From Peptoniphilus phoceensis (GTDB lineage Bacteria; Bacillota; Clostridia; Tissierellales; Peptoniphilaceae), in the NCBI RefSeq assembly GCF_001517665.2, contig NZ_LN999809.1, forward strand, positions 670,501-734,500: a stretch of DNA of 64,000 nt. The letters are read 5' to 3'. This document shows, in pieces, positions 18,910-28,322 of this stretch. The stretch's first letter is position 1. The number at the start of each line of letters is the position of its first letter. Both the position numbers and the translations under genes were made by a program. The notes beneath the pieces are model-generated. The model was not told where the DNA came from. It did not search any database and saw only the letters and a program-made list of their open reading frames with translations.

Positions 18910-20100
18910 TTATAAATTAATCCCACAAGAGTAAGCTGTTGAATTTGCAATTTGAATATTAAATCCACCAGTTAGTCCATCAACATCAAGAAGCTCTCCA
19001 ATAAAGTAAAGCCCCTTAACAAGTTTTGACTCCATTGTTTTTGGATCAATATCTTTAACATCAATGCCGCCACTAGTAACTATGGCCCTGTTAATGTCAT
19101 CAAACCCATCAAAAATAAGTTTAAAATTCTTAATAGTTTTTATTAAATTTTCTCTTTCTTCTTTAGTTATTTGATTTACTTTTTTGTCAGGATAAATTTT
19201 TGCAGCATCTAAAATATAAGAAATTAAATCTTTTGGAAGAAGTAACTTCAATACATTTTCAATATTTTTATTTTGATTTTCACTAAAATCTCTCAAAATT
19301 CTATTATCTAATTTTTCAATTGACAGAGCTGGTTTTAAATCAAGATAAAGTTCAAAATTATTTAATCTATTGAGTTTACTTGAACTTGTAAGGACAATTG
19401 GTCCACTAATTCCCCTGTGGGTAAATAAAAGTTCGCCAAATTCTCTTGAAATAATTTTTTTATCTTTTTCTGCAAAGAGTTCCACGTTTTTTAAGCTAAG
19501 TCCTGCTAAATTAAAATTATTGGCTAAATTCATAGCAATAAGTCCTGGTCTTGCTTCCACTATCTTGTGTCCAAATTTTTCTGCAAATCTATATCCATCT
19601 CCAGTTGAACCAGTTAACTTGTATGAAAGGCCACCAGTTGCAACTACAATCTTGTCGAATTTTTCTTTTCCATTTATTATAAAACTTTCTCCATCTTTTT
19701 CTATGGATCTAACTTCAGTATTTAATTTTATTTCAATTCCAAGTTCTTTTAATTTTTTCTCATAGGCTTTTATGACGTCTGAAGATTTGTCACTTGCTGG
19801 AAAAACCCTATTTCCCCTCTCAACTTTAAGAGGAAGCCCTAATTCTTCAAAATAATAATAAGTTGTAAAAGGTGATAGAGAATAAATAGAAGAATACATA
19901 AAAGATTTATTGTTTACGATATTTTTTAAAAAATCTTTTTCATCTGTGTAATTTGTTAAATTACATCTTCCCTTTCCAGTTATAAATAATTTTTTTCCTA
20001 GTTTTTCATTTTTTTCAAAGAGGACAACGTCGTGTTTTTCTCCTGCTTTTATGGCACACATCATGCCAGCAGGTCCTCCACCAATTATTCCTATCTTCAT
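18910..20100 (-). CDS. HI0933/YhiN-family flavoprotein
   Basis: 396 aa, NAD(P)/FAD-dependent oxidoreductase of unknown substrate. The N-terminal dinucleotide fold is GIIGGGPAGMMCAIKAG, followed by the family marker KLFITGKGRCNLTNYT near 41; VATGGLSY near 155 and the C-terminal GELLDVDGLTGGFNIQIANSTAYSCG complete the FAD site. The ATG overlaps the mnmM stop by 4 bp. It is the last gene before the terminator. Confidence 0.92.
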   Translation of the reverse strand: MKIGIIGGGPAGMMCAIKAGEKHDVVLFEKNEKLGKKLFITGKGRCNLTNYTDEKDFLKNIVNNKSFMYSSIYSLSPFTTYYYFEELGLPLKVERGNRVFPASDKSSDVIKAYEKKLKELGIEIKLNTEVRSIEKDGESFIINGKEKFDKIVVATGGLSYKLTGSTGDGYRFAEKFGHKIVEARPGLIAMNLANNFNLAGLSLKNVELFAEKDKKIISREFGELLFTHRGISGPIVLTSSSKLNRLNNFELYLDLKPALSIEKLDNRILRDFSENQNKNIENVLKLLLPKDLISYILDAAKIYPDKKVNQITKEERENLIKTIKNFKLIFDGFDDINRAIVTSGGIDVKDIDPKTMESKLVKGLYFIGELLDVDGLTGGFNIQIANSTAYSCGINL

Positions 20101-20651
20101 TTTAAAACCTTCTTTTCAATTAAATAGACAATTGGAGGATTATGAGCTTGGTTGTAAAATTCTCTCTTTTCAACTTTAAATTTCTTTTGGTCCAAACTTT
20201 TTAAAAATTCGTCAACTCCTTCTCTTTCTTCTAAAGAGTTAACATGTCCAAGATAAGAAACCACAATAATAATTCCAGCTTCATTGATTTTATCTGTTGC
20301 TTTTTTTAAGGATTTTAAAGTGGAATCTCTTAGGGTTGTAACTTTTTTATCAGAACCTGGTAAGAATCCAAGATTATAAATCGCAAGATCAAAGCTCTCT
20401 ATCCTGTCAATATTTTCATGAGAATCTAAAAAGAGTTTAAAGTTTTTATAATCTTTTAACAATTCTTTTGTCTTTTCTATTGCTTCTTCTTGAATGTCAA
20501 AGCCATAAACAAAGCCACTTTCTCCAACAGCTTTTAAAAGCTTTAAAGTGTCATTTCCCTTGCCAAGAGTACAATCGACGGCAATTTTTCCTAAAAAATT
20601 ATGAGATAGGACCTCATCCACTATCTCAAAATATTTTTCCTTTACTATCAT
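20097..20651 (-). CDS. mnmM: Class I SAM methyltransferase, MnmM/YtqB type
   Basis: 184 aa. The SAM-binding motif I is VDCTLGKGNDTLKLLKAVGE (residues 25-44), motif II is VYGFDIQEEAIEKT, and the catalytic-region NLGFLPGSDK is typical of YtqB, now known to methylate nm5(s2)U34 of tRNA in Bacillus and Staphylococcus. It overlaps rluB by 4 bp and the flavoprotein by 4 bp. The exact tRNA target is by family analogy. Confidence 0.85.
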   Translation of the reverse strand: MIVKEKYFEIVDEVLSHNFLGKIAVDCTLGKGNDTLKLLKAVGESGFVYGFDIQEEAIEKTKELLKDYKNFKLFLDSHENIDRIESFDLAIYNLGFLPGSDKKVTTLRDSTLKSLKKATDKINEAGIIIVVSYLGHVNSLEEREGVDEFLKSLDQKKFKVEKREFYNQAHNPPIVYLIEKKVLK

Positions 20652-21355
20652 TTTAATCCCTTTAGATATTTTACTTCTTTTTCATTGAGGTATCTATAAT
20701 TTCCAACTTCTAAGTCTAGAAGTTCAATTTGACCCATGGAAATCCTCTTTAATTTTTTTACCTTGTGACCAACATAGTCAAACATTCTCTTCACTTGATG
20801 ATTTTGTCCTTCAAAAATTTCAATTTCTAGGATTGAATCTTGTTTAAAAGATTTTAAAATTTTTACATTTGCAGGAGAAGTTTTTAAATCTCTAATGTCT
20901 AGTCCCTCTCTCAATAGTGAAAGTTCATGTGCATTTGGCCTTCCTTCTACAGTCACAATATATTTTTTTCCAATTTTATATCTTGGATGCATCATAATAT
21001 TAGCTAGTTCACCATCATTTGTTAAAAGAACCAAACCGCTTGTATCTATGTCAAGTCTTCCCACAGGATAGACTCTGTAATCATCTGGTACAAGATCTGT
21101 TACAGTTTGTCTATCTTTTTCATCATTAGCACTTGTGACAACGCCAATAGGTTTATTCAAAATCATATAAACTTTTTTAGCCTCTAAAGTAAGTCTTTTC
21201 CCATTTAGATAAACTCTATCAACATTTGGATCGATTTTAGTGCCAAGTTCTGTCACGATTTTATCATTTACTTTAACAAGTCCATCTTTTATAAATTCCT
21301 CGCACTTCCTTCTCGATGCAGCCCCACAATGAGCCATGTATTTTTGTAATCTCAA
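20648..21355 (-). CDS. rluB: RluB-type rRNA pseudouridine synthase
   Basis: 235 aa with an N-terminal S4 RNA-binding domain (MRLQKYMAHCGAASRRKCEEFI) and the RsuA-family catalytic motif GRLDIDTSGLVLLTNDGE, whose first Asp is the nucleophile. It sits after scpA-scpB, the standard place for rluB. TTG start after GAGGAGGAAT; the TTG overlaps the scpB stop. Confidence 0.94.
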   Translation of the reverse strand: MRLQKYMAHCGAASRRKCEEFIKDGLVKVNDKIVTELGTKIDPNVDRVYLNGKRLTLEAKKVYMILNKPIGVVTSANDEKDRQTVTDLVPDDYRVYPVGRLDIDTSGLVLLTNDGELANIMMHPRYKIGKKYIVTVEGRPNAHELSLLREGLDIRDLKTSPANVKILKSFKQDSILEIEIFEGQNHQVKRMFDYVGHKVKKLKRISMGQIELLDLEVGNYRYLNEKEVKYLKGLK

Positions 21356-21879
21356 TTAGATTCCTCCTCTAATTCTTTAAGGTCTGGTAGTTCTTCCAAG
21401 TTTTCCATTCCAAATTTTTGTAAAAATTTTTCAGTTGTGGAATATAAGTTAGGGTGACCAATCCTATCTAGCTTTCCAGAAATTTCTATTAAGTTAAAAT
21501 CCAAAAGCCCCTTTATTGTTGAGTCGCAATTAACTCCTCTTAATTCCTCAACCTCAAGTTTTGTAACTGGTTGTTTATAGGCAATTATAGAAAGAGTTTC
21601 AAGAGCAGGCTTTGAAAGATTTTTTTCATTTTTTTCTTTAATTAAATTCTTTAAATAAGGTTCATTTTCTTGTTTTGTTCCAAGTTGAAATTTACCATCA
21701 ACTTCTCTAAGTCTAAGACCTGAAGTTTCATTTTTATAATTTTCTTTCATCTCTAATAAAATCTCTCTAGTATAGTCACGTCTCAGTTCTAGAGTGCTTG
21801 CCAAATCATCTATACTTATTGGATCACCCCAAATAAAAAGAATTGATTCAATTATTGATTTCAGTCTGTTCCTGTCCAT
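21352..21879 (-). CDS. scpB: Segregation and condensation protein B
   Basis: 175-aa winged-helix subunit of the SMC-ScpAB condensin complex. The start (NRLKSIIESILFIWGDPISIDDLA) and the stretch SKPALETLSIIAYKQPVTKLEVEELRGVN are diagnostic. It overlaps scpA by 32 bp; smc itself is outside the window. Confidence 0.96.
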   Translation of the reverse strand: MDRNRLKSIIESILFIWGDPISIDDLASTLELRRDYTREILLEMKENYKNETSGLRLREVDGKFQLGTKQENEPYLKNLIKEKNEKNLSKPALETLSIIAYKQPVTKLEVEELRGVNCDSTIKGLLDFNLIEISGKLDRIGHPNLYSTTEKFLQKFGMENLEELPDLKELEEESN

Positions 21880-22594
21880 TATATTCTCTCTCTTTAATCA
21901 AAATATCTGCAAAATTATCACTTTGATTTGCATAAATGTATTCATTCTTAATAAGTTCTAACATTCCCAAAAAATATGTGATTACATCAACTTTATAAAC
22001 TATATCCACTAATAAATCGCTAAATTTAATATTTTTATTTTTGTGAAGAGCAAGTTTTATCTTTCTAGTAGCATCTTCAACTTTAAAGTATTCTCTCTCA
22101 ATGCCAACAACTTCCTTATCCTTATACCTCTTTAAAATATTAAAAAATGCAAGGGAGAGTTTATCAACATTTGAATCCTTTAAAAAGTCCATTTCACTCA
22201 TAGAAAAAATTTCTGTCCTAAGCTTGTAAAAAGACTTGGATTCATACTCTTCTTGAATTTTTAAAATTTCTGAAGCCTCCTTATATCTTTTATATTCCAA
22301 AAGGCTCTCAACTAAATCTTGTCTAGGATCTTCTTCCACTTCGGCCTCTTCATCAAGGGCTTCTTTTTTTGGAAGGAGCATTTTTGATTTTATTTCTAAT
22401 AAAGTTGACGCCATTAAAATAAAATCTGAAGTTAGAGTTAAATTTAGCTTTTTCATATTTTCAATATATTCTAAAAATTCTTCAGTAATTTTAAAAATTG
22501 GTATGTCATAAATATCTATTTCATTTTCTTTTATTAAATCTAAAAGAAGATCCATTGGACCTTCATAAGTTTTTAAAACAATATTGTATTCCAT
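21848..22594 (-). CDS. scpA: Segregation and condensation protein A
   Basis: 248-aa kleisin that bridges SMC heads. The N-terminal YEGPMDLLLDLIKENEIDIYDIPIFKIT and the C-terminal winged-helix region mark it. The 22-bp overlap with the M50 protease gene is a conserved arrangement in Firmicutes (ypuF next to a site-2 protease homologue). Confidence 0.96.
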   Translation of the reverse strand: MEYNIVLKTYEGPMDLLLDLIKENEIDIYDIPIFKITEEFLEYIENMKKLNLTLTSDFILMASTLLEIKSKMLLPKKEALDEEAEVEEDPRQDLVESLLEYKRYKEASEILKIQEEYESKSFYKLRTEIFSMSEMDFLKDSNVDKLSLAFFNILKRYKDKEVVGIEREYFKVEDATRKIKLALHKNKNIKFSDLLVDIVYKVDVITYFLGMLELIKNEYIYANQSDNFADILIKEREYNGQEQTEINN

Positions 22595-23205
22595 AAATTA
22601 ATTCCCACTGAAATAATTCCATTAATTATTCCATAAATAATAGGTCCAATAAATTTATCAACTATTCCAGAAAAAAGCATAATAACTAAAATAAAGTAAA
22701 AATACTTTTCGTATTTATAAAATTTATATTCTATTTCTTCTGGCAAAAGTGTAGCCAAAACCTTGGAACCATCTAAAGGTGGCAAGGGTACAAGATTAAA
22801 AACACCAAGCATAATATTGTACCAAAAAATTGATGAAAATAATGGTACTAGAGCTGATGATTTATAATTTAAATAGACTAAAATTATTCCTGAAATAAAT
22901 CCAAGAACAAAATTTGTAAAAACTCCAGCAAGAGATACTAAAAGAGAAGAAACTTTTCTATTTCCCTTAAATCTATAGGGATTAATAGGAACGGCCTTAG
23001 CCCATCCAAATCTAAAAATAATCATGGAAATTAAACCCACTGGGTCAATATGATTTAGTGGGTTTAAACTAAGCCTTCCATCATCTTTTGCAGTTGTATC
23101 TCCACAGAGATATGCTACATAACCGTGAGCTATCTCGTGAGGAATAATCGCCACCATTAGGGCAATTATATTAATTATAATTGATCCTATTTCTAAGTTT
23201 TTCAT
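22573..23205 (-). CDS. Site-2 protease family (M50) membrane metalloprotease
   Basis: Integral membrane protein with five or so hydrophobic segments. The zinc motif HEIAH is in IIPHEIAHGYVAYLCGD near residue 23; the second metal site is in LVPLPPLDGSKVL near 138. I start it at the ATG at 23205 (MKNLEIG); a TTG nine bases upstream is also possible because the deoA/pdp stop overlaps this region. The substrate is unknown; the gene travels with scpA. Confidence 0.92.
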   Translation of the reverse strand: MKNLEIGSIIINIIALMVAIIPHEIAHGYVAYLCGDTTAKDDGRLSLNPLNHIDPVGLISMIIFRFGWAKAVPINPYRFKGNRKVSSLLVSLAGVFTNFVLGFISGIILVYLNYKSSALVPLFSSIFWYNIMLGVFNLVPLPPLDGSKVLATLLPEEIEYKFYKYEKYFYFILVIMLFSGIVDKFIGPIIYGIINGIISVGINLWNTILF

Positions 23206-23206
23206 C

Positions 23207-24508
23207 TCAATCAATCTCTTCTAAAACTAGTTCATAAGATTCTTTTTTGTCAGAAAAAGTATAGGCATTTTTAATTCTTTCAATAGCAGAATCAACTTCA
23301 TTTTCTTTTTCAGTATAAATTGTGGCAAGTTTTTCTCCCTTTTCCACAAAGTCTCCAACTTTTTTGTGAAGATAAATTCCTGCACTCAAATCTAGAACAT
23401 CGCCCTTTTCATGTCTTCCTGCACCTAAATCTCTCGATGCAATCCCAATTTCTATTGCTTCAATTGATTTTACATAAGCTGATTCTTCTGCATAAATATC
23501 TTTTATTATTGAAGATTTTTTAAATTTATCTGTATCATCAATATAAGTTTTATCTCCACCTTGAAGTTCTACCATTTCCTTAAATTTTTCAATTGCAGAT
23601 CCATCCTTAATTTTTTCTTCAAGAGTTTTAACTGCCTCTTCTTCTGAATCTGCAATTCCTTCCATTAGCATTAGTTTTGCACCAATTCTCAAGGCTATAT
23701 CTTTAAGATGACCTTCCTTTTCTCCCTTTAAGATATTTATAGCTTCAATAACTTCAAGACTATTTCCTATTGCATCTCCAAGAGGTTCATTCATACTTGT
23801 GATAATAGCCTTTGTATTTCTGCCAAATTTTTTGCCAAGTTCTACCATTAATTTAGAAAGTTCTACAGCTGATGGCACATCTTTCATAAAGGCACCATTT
23901 CCAACTTTTACATCAAGTACTAGGGCATCTGTTCCAAGGGCAATTTTCTTTGAAAGTATAGATGATGCAATTAAACTTACATTATCTACAGTAGCTGTTG
24001 CATCTCTTAGGGCATATAAAAGTTTATCAGCAGGCACAATATTTTCTGTTTGCCCAATTACTGCTATATTTGATTTTTTTAAAATTTCTATAAAATCTTT
24101 TCCGCCAATTTTGATATCAAATCCTGGAATTGATTCTAATTTGTCAAGGGTTCCACCAGTGTGTCCTAGTCCTCTGCCACTCATTTTTGCAAAGACAAGT
24201 CCCACTGAAGCCAGCAAAGGTCCAAGAACTAAAGTAACAGTATCTCCAACTCCACCTGTTGAATGTTTGTCAACTTTAGATCCAGGAACTCCTGATAAAT
24301 CAACAGTTTCTCCAGAATCAATCATAGCTTTTGTAAGATAATAAGTTTCATCTAAATTTAATTTATTAAAATAAACTGCCATTAAAAAGGCTGAAACTTG
24401 ATAATCAGGAATTTCTCCCTTTACATAATTTTCTATAAAAAATTCTATTTCTTCTTGACTTAAAACTTTATTTTCTTTTTTCTTTTGTATAATATCTAAA
24501 AAATTCAT
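23207..24508 (-). CDS. pdp: Pyrimidine-nucleoside phosphorylase
   Basis: 433 aa, splits thymidine, deoxyuridine or uridine with phosphate. The signature KHSTGGVGDTVTLVLGP and KMSGRGLGHTGGTLDKLESI (near residues 80-120) are complete. ATG at 24508 after GAGGAAATTTG, overlapping the punA stop by one base. Pairing with purine nucleoside phosphorylase makes a nucleoside salvage unit. Confidence 0.95.
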   Translation of the reverse strand: MNFLDIIQKKKENKVLSQEEIEFFIENYVKGEIPDYQVSAFLMAVYFNKLNLDETYYLTKAMIDSGETVDLSGVPGSKVDKHSTGGVGDTVTLVLGPLLASVGLVFAKMSGRGLGHTGGTLDKLESIPGFDIKIGGKDFIEILKKSNIAVIGQTENIVPADKLLYALRDATATVDNVSLIASSILSKKIALGTDALVLDVKVGNGAFMKDVPSAVELSKLMVELGKKFGRNTKAIITSMNEPLGDAIGNSLEVIEAINILKGEKEGHLKDIALRIGAKLMLMEGIADSEEEAVKTLEEKIKDGSAIEKFKEMVELQGGDKTYIDDTDKFKKSSIIKDIYAEESAYVKSIEAIEIGIASRDLGAGRHEKGDVLDLSAGIYLHKKVGDFVEKGEKLATIYTEKENEVDSAIERIKNAYTFSDKKESYELVLEEID

Positions 24509-25308
24509 CAAATTTCCTCAATGATTTCAATTAATAATTCTTTAAATTTGCCTGCTACTTCTTTTCCCACTTCAACAACTTCTGTGTGATCAAGTGGAGT
24601 GTCTAATATTCCAGTAGACATATTAGTTATTGTTGAAATACCTAAAATTTTAAGGCCTCTATGTCTTGCAAGAATTGCTTCCGGAACAGTACTCATTCCA
24701 ACAGCATCTGCCCCTAAAATTCTAGCCATTCTAACTTCAGCAGCAGTTTCATAAGATGGACCAGTAAAATACATATAAACACCTTTTTTTACATTGATCC
24801 CAAGTTTTTTTGCAGAATTTTCTGCCACTTCAACAAGTTCCTTATTATATAAATCTGTCATATCTGGAAATCTCGGTCCAACTTTTTCATCATTTGGTCC
24901 AATTAGAGGATTCTTACCCATTAAATTAATGTGGTCACTTATAATCATTAAATCAGCTGGTTCAAATTCTTCATTAACTCCACCAGCAGCATTTGTTAAA
25001 ATTATTGTCTTTATTCCAAGACCTGCCAAAACTTCAATAGGATAAACCACGTCTTTTATATCGTAACCTTCGTAGTAATGAATTCTTCCCTTCATTACAC
25101 ATACATTTTTAGAATCTATTTTTCCAAAAATTAATTTTCCATCATGTCCTTTTACAGTAGAAACTGGAAAACCAGGTATTTCCTTGTAAGGAATTTCTAT
25201 TTTATCTTCAATTGTGTCTGCGAAATCTCCCAATCCTGAACCAAGTACTATTCCAATTTCTGGCTCGTTTTTAATTTTTTCTTTTATATAATTAATTGAT
25301 TTATCCAT
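24508..25308 (-). CDS. punA: Purine nucleoside phosphorylase
   Basis: 266 aa; releases purine bases from nucleosides. The phosphate loop is GIVLGSGLGDFAD, and GRIHYYEGY, LTNAAGGVNEEFEPADL and GADAVGMSTVPEAILARH are the trimeric PNP markers. The start is the ATG at 25308 after AGGAGGAAT, overlapping the nudix gene by 8 bp. Confidence 0.96.
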   Translation of the reverse strand: MDKSINYIKEKIKNEPEIGIVLGSGLGDFADTIEDKIEIPYKEIPGFPVSTVKGHDGKLIFGKIDSKNVCVMKGRIHYYEGYDIKDVVYPIEVLAGLGIKTIILTNAAGGVNEEFEPADLMIISDHINLMGKNPLIGPNDEKVGPRFPDMTDLYNKELVEVAENSAKKLGINVKKGVYMYFTGPSYETAAEVRMARILGADAVGMSTVPEAILARHRGLKILGISTITNMSTGILDTPLDHTEVVEVGKEVAGKFKELLIEIIEEI

Positions 25309-25852
25309 TATTCCTCCTAAAGTTCTTGTAATATAAAATTGCAGCAAGACTCTTTGCATCATTTATTTCACCTAAACTCACAAGTTTTAGTGCTTCTTCA
25401 AATTTTACTTTTTCTACAGAAAGATGTTCAAATTCATCAAGGTCTTGATCTCCTAAAGTTAAGTCCTCTGCATAAAAAATAAATAATTTTTCATTTGTAA
25501 AACCAGGAGAAGAATAAATTTCTGCAAGATATTCCGATTTATTGGCATCATAACCAGTTTCTTCTTTGAGTTCACGAAGAGCGGCTTTTTGAGGTTCTTC
25601 TCCAAAATCTACCATTCCAGCTGGTATTTCATAAATTTCTTTATCTATTGCCTTTCTGTATTGCTTTATTAAAATAATTTCGTCATTTTCAGTTATAGCA
25701 ACAATGCCAACAGATGGATGTCTTTCAACAATTTCCCTTTTTGTATATTTTTGACCCTCCATCTCAACAGTATCAACTCTAAGTTGCAGAACCTTTCCAT
25801 CAAATATTTTTGTGGATTTCATAGTTCTCTCTTCATAATTTGATTTTGTCAT
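25301..25852 (-). CDS. ADP-ribose pyrophosphatase (Nudix)
   Basis: 183 aa. The Nudix box runs from GMVDFGEEPQKAALRE through LKEETGY (residues near 85-107), with all catalytic Glu present. VEMEGQKYTKREIVERHPSVGIVAI and YAEDLTLGDQDLDEFE resemble the YqkG/NudF ADP-ribose type. It begins directly after recN and overlaps punA. Confidence 0.93.
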   Translation of the reverse strand: MTKSNYEERTMKSTKIFDGKVLQLRVDTVEMEGQKYTKREIVERHPSVGIVAITENDEIILIKQYRKAIDKEIYEIPAGMVDFGEEPQKAALRELKEETGYDANKSEYLAEIYSSPGFTNEKLFIFYAEDLTLGDQDLDEFEHLSVEKVKFEEALKLVSLGEINDAKSLAAILYYKNFRRNNG

Positions 25853-27514
25853 TTAATCACCAATCATTTCCTTTGCAGTTTCAATTGCAATTTCACTAAC
25901 ATTTATTCCGCCAATTAATCTCGCAACTTCACTAACTCGCTCATCGTAATTTAATTTGTCAATTGTAGAAATTGTGCTGTTGTTAACTACATCTTTTTTT
26001 ATTGCAAAATGAGTATCAGCAAGTGCAACAATTTGTGGTAAGTGAGAAATTACTATAATCTGTCTATCTCTTGCAAGTTCTTTTATCTTGTTGCCTACAA
26101 TTTGTGCTGTCCTTCCACTTATACCCGTATCTATCTCATCAAACACAAGCGTTGGAATATCATCTTTTTCTGCTATTATGCTCTTAAAACCAAGCATAAT
26201 TCTTGACATTTCGCCACCAGATGCAACCTTTGCCATAGGCATCAAATCTTGACCAAGGTTTGGAGCAATTAAAAATTCGATTTTGTCAATTCCATCTTTG
26301 GAAAGCTCTTTTTTACTTATATCAATTTTAAATTTTGCATCTTTAATATTTAATTTTACAATCTCTTCTTCAACTTTTTTCTCTAAAACTTTTGCAGTGT
26401 CTATTCTATTTTGACTTATTTTTTCTGCAAGAAGAAGAGCTTCCGCTTCCATATTTTTAATTTTATTTTGAAGTTTATTTAAGTTATCTTCATAATTTTG
26501 AAGAAAGTTAAGTCTCTCACTTATATCACTGTAAAATTTATTTATAGCTTTTACATTGTTTCCGTATTTTAATTTTAAATTATTGACTAAGTCTATCCTC
26601 TCTTTTAAGTATAAAAGCTTTTCTTCATCAATTTCACTAGAATTTACATATCTATCCAATTCTTTTGCAATATCAGAAATCCTATATCTAATATCCTCTA
26701 AATCTTGTTCAACTTCTTTTAGATCTTTGTTGTATTTTGAAACATCAACTATATTTGCAATTATTATATCGAGAATATCTTCTAAGGAACTGCTTTCATA
26801 AGATTCATTAATAAGAGATTTGGCTTCAGAGAGTTTCACAAGAGTGTCTGTCATATTGTTTAAATAATTGAAATCATCATAAAGTTTTTCGTCATCATAG
26901 TCTGTTAAAGCTGCATCTTCAATTTCATGTATTTGATATTCAAGAAGATCAATTTCTCTATCCTTATTTTGTTCAAGCATTGATTTTTCATGATATTCAT
27001 TTTTTAAATCATTAATTTCTTGAACTACATCTTTTAAATTTAAAAGTAAATTCTTTTGTTCCTTTGCAGAAAAATCATCAATTAATTTTAGTTGATTTTT
27101 GTTGTCCATTAATGAAATTGACTCATGTTGAGCAAAAATATCGATAAGATGAGTTGAAATCTTTGATAAAATTTGAGATGTAACAGTTCTGTTATTTATC
27201 CTTGTAATTGATGGTCCCTTTTCTCTTATTTCCTTTGATACAACAATTAAATCCCCTGATTCTATCCCATATTCTAATAAGAGATCTTTGGTTTCTTCGT
27301 CATAAGAAGAAAAAACTGCTTCGATAAATGCCCTGTCTTTTCCTTTTTTTATAATATCTTTGTTGACCCTTTGACCAAGCACTAGTCCCAGAGAGTCTAT
27401 GATGATTGATTTACCTGAACCAGTTTCCCCAGTCAAAACATTTAGACCAGATTCAAACTCAATTTTCATATTTTCAATTATTGCAAAATTTTCGATATTT
27501 AACTCTAAAAGCAT
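25853..27514 (-). CDS. recN: DNA repair protein RecN
   Basis: 553-aa SMC-like ATPase for double-strand break repair. Walker A GETGSGKSIIIDSLG is at residues 30-44, a long coiled coil occupies about 155-370, and the C-terminal ABC signature and Walker B are in MAKVASGGEMSRIMLGFK and TLVFDEIDTGISGRTAQ. ATG after TTAGGTGAAAT. Follows tlyA, the usual neighbour. Confidence 0.97.
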   Translation of the reverse strand: MLLELNIENFAIIENMKIEFESGLNVLTGETGSGKSIIIDSLGLVLGQRVNKDIIKKGKDRAFIEAVFSSYDEETKDLLLEYGIESGDLIVVSKEIREKGPSITRINNRTVTSQILSKISTHLIDIFAQHESISLMDNKNQLKLIDDFSAKEQKNLLLNLKDVVQEINDLKNEYHEKSMLEQNKDREIDLLEYQIHEIEDAALTDYDDEKLYDDFNYLNNMTDTLVKLSEAKSLINESYESSSLEDILDIIIANIVDVSKYNKDLKEVEQDLEDIRYRISDIAKELDRYVNSSEIDEEKLLYLKERIDLVNNLKLKYGNNVKAINKFYSDISERLNFLQNYEDNLNKLQNKIKNMEAEALLLAEKISQNRIDTAKVLEKKVEEEIVKLNIKDAKFKIDISKKELSKDGIDKIEFLIAPNLGQDLMPMAKVASGGEMSRIMLGFKSIIAEKDDIPTLVFDEIDTGISGRTAQIVGNKIKELARDRQIIVISHLPQIVALADTHFAIKKDVVNNSTISTIDKLNYDERVSEVARLIGGINVSEIAIETAKEMIGD

Positions 27515-27521
27515 ATTTCAC

Positions 27522-28322
27522 CTAATCATTTAAATTTTCATAAGCCTTATTTACAACTTCTTTAGCATCAAAAGTTTCAGTGCTTTCGCCATAATTTGAC
27601 AAATAAATTAAAAACTCTATATTTCCACTTGTTCCTTTAATTGGAGAATTAGTAAGAGCCTTAATATTAAGACCTAGTTCTTCTGTGAGATTAAGGATTT
27701 TTTCTATAACCTCAATATGTACTTTTTTATCTCTAACTATTCCACCTTTTCCAACTTTTCCCTTGCCAGCTTCAAATTGTGGCTTTACAAGAGCAACTAT
27801 TTCTCCTCTTTGACCAAGAATATCTTTTGCAACTGGAAGAACTAATTCAAGAGAAATAAAGGACACATCAATAGAAATAAAAGACACGTCTTCTTCTATA
27901 AGGTCCTTGTCAAAATATCTTATATTTGTCCTTTCAAGAGATACAACCCTATCGTCCATCCTAAGTTTATAATCAAGTTGATTGTATCCAACATCAATGG
28001 CATAAACTTTTTTTGCTCCATGTTTTAACATACAGTGGGTAAAACCACCAGTAGAAGCTCCTATATCAACACAAACAGAATCTTTTAAATCGATCTCATA
28101 ATCATCAATCATCTTTTCAAGCTTGTGACCACCACGAGATACAAAAGTATTTTCAAGACCCTTTATATAAATTTTTTCATTATCTTTTAATTGAGTTCCA
28201 GGTTTTTCTACTCTTTCTGTTCCAATAAAAACCTTGCCTTCCATTATTAGTCTTTTAGCCTTTTCTCTAGAATCAATTAGTCCCTTTTCAACTAATAATA
28301 CATCTGCTCGTTTTTTTGCCAT
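27522..28322 (-). CDS. tlyA: TlyA-type rRNA 2'-O-methyltransferase
   Basis: 266 aa. An S4 domain (residues 1-60, MAKKRADVLLVEKGLIDSRE) precedes an FtsJ-like methyltransferase: SAM site VCVDIGASTGGFTHCML near 83, then DVGYNQLDYKL and LVKPQFEAG. It overlaps ispA by one base. Target cytidines in 16S and 23S rRNA are known for mycobacterial TlyA; specificity here is by analogy. Confidence 0.95.
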   Translation of the reverse strand: MAKKRADVLLVEKGLIDSREKAKRLIMEGKVFIGTERVEKPGTQLKDNEKIYIKGLENTFVSRGGHKLEKMIDDYEIDLKDSVCVDIGASTGGFTHCMLKHGAKKVYAIDVGYNQLDYKLRMDDRVVSLERTNIRYFDKDLIEEDVSFISIDVSFISLELVLPVAKDILGQRGEIVALVKPQFEAGKGKVGKGGIVRDKKVHIEVIEKILNLTEELGLNIKALTNSPIKGTSGNIEFLIYLSNYGESTETFDAKEVVNKAYENLND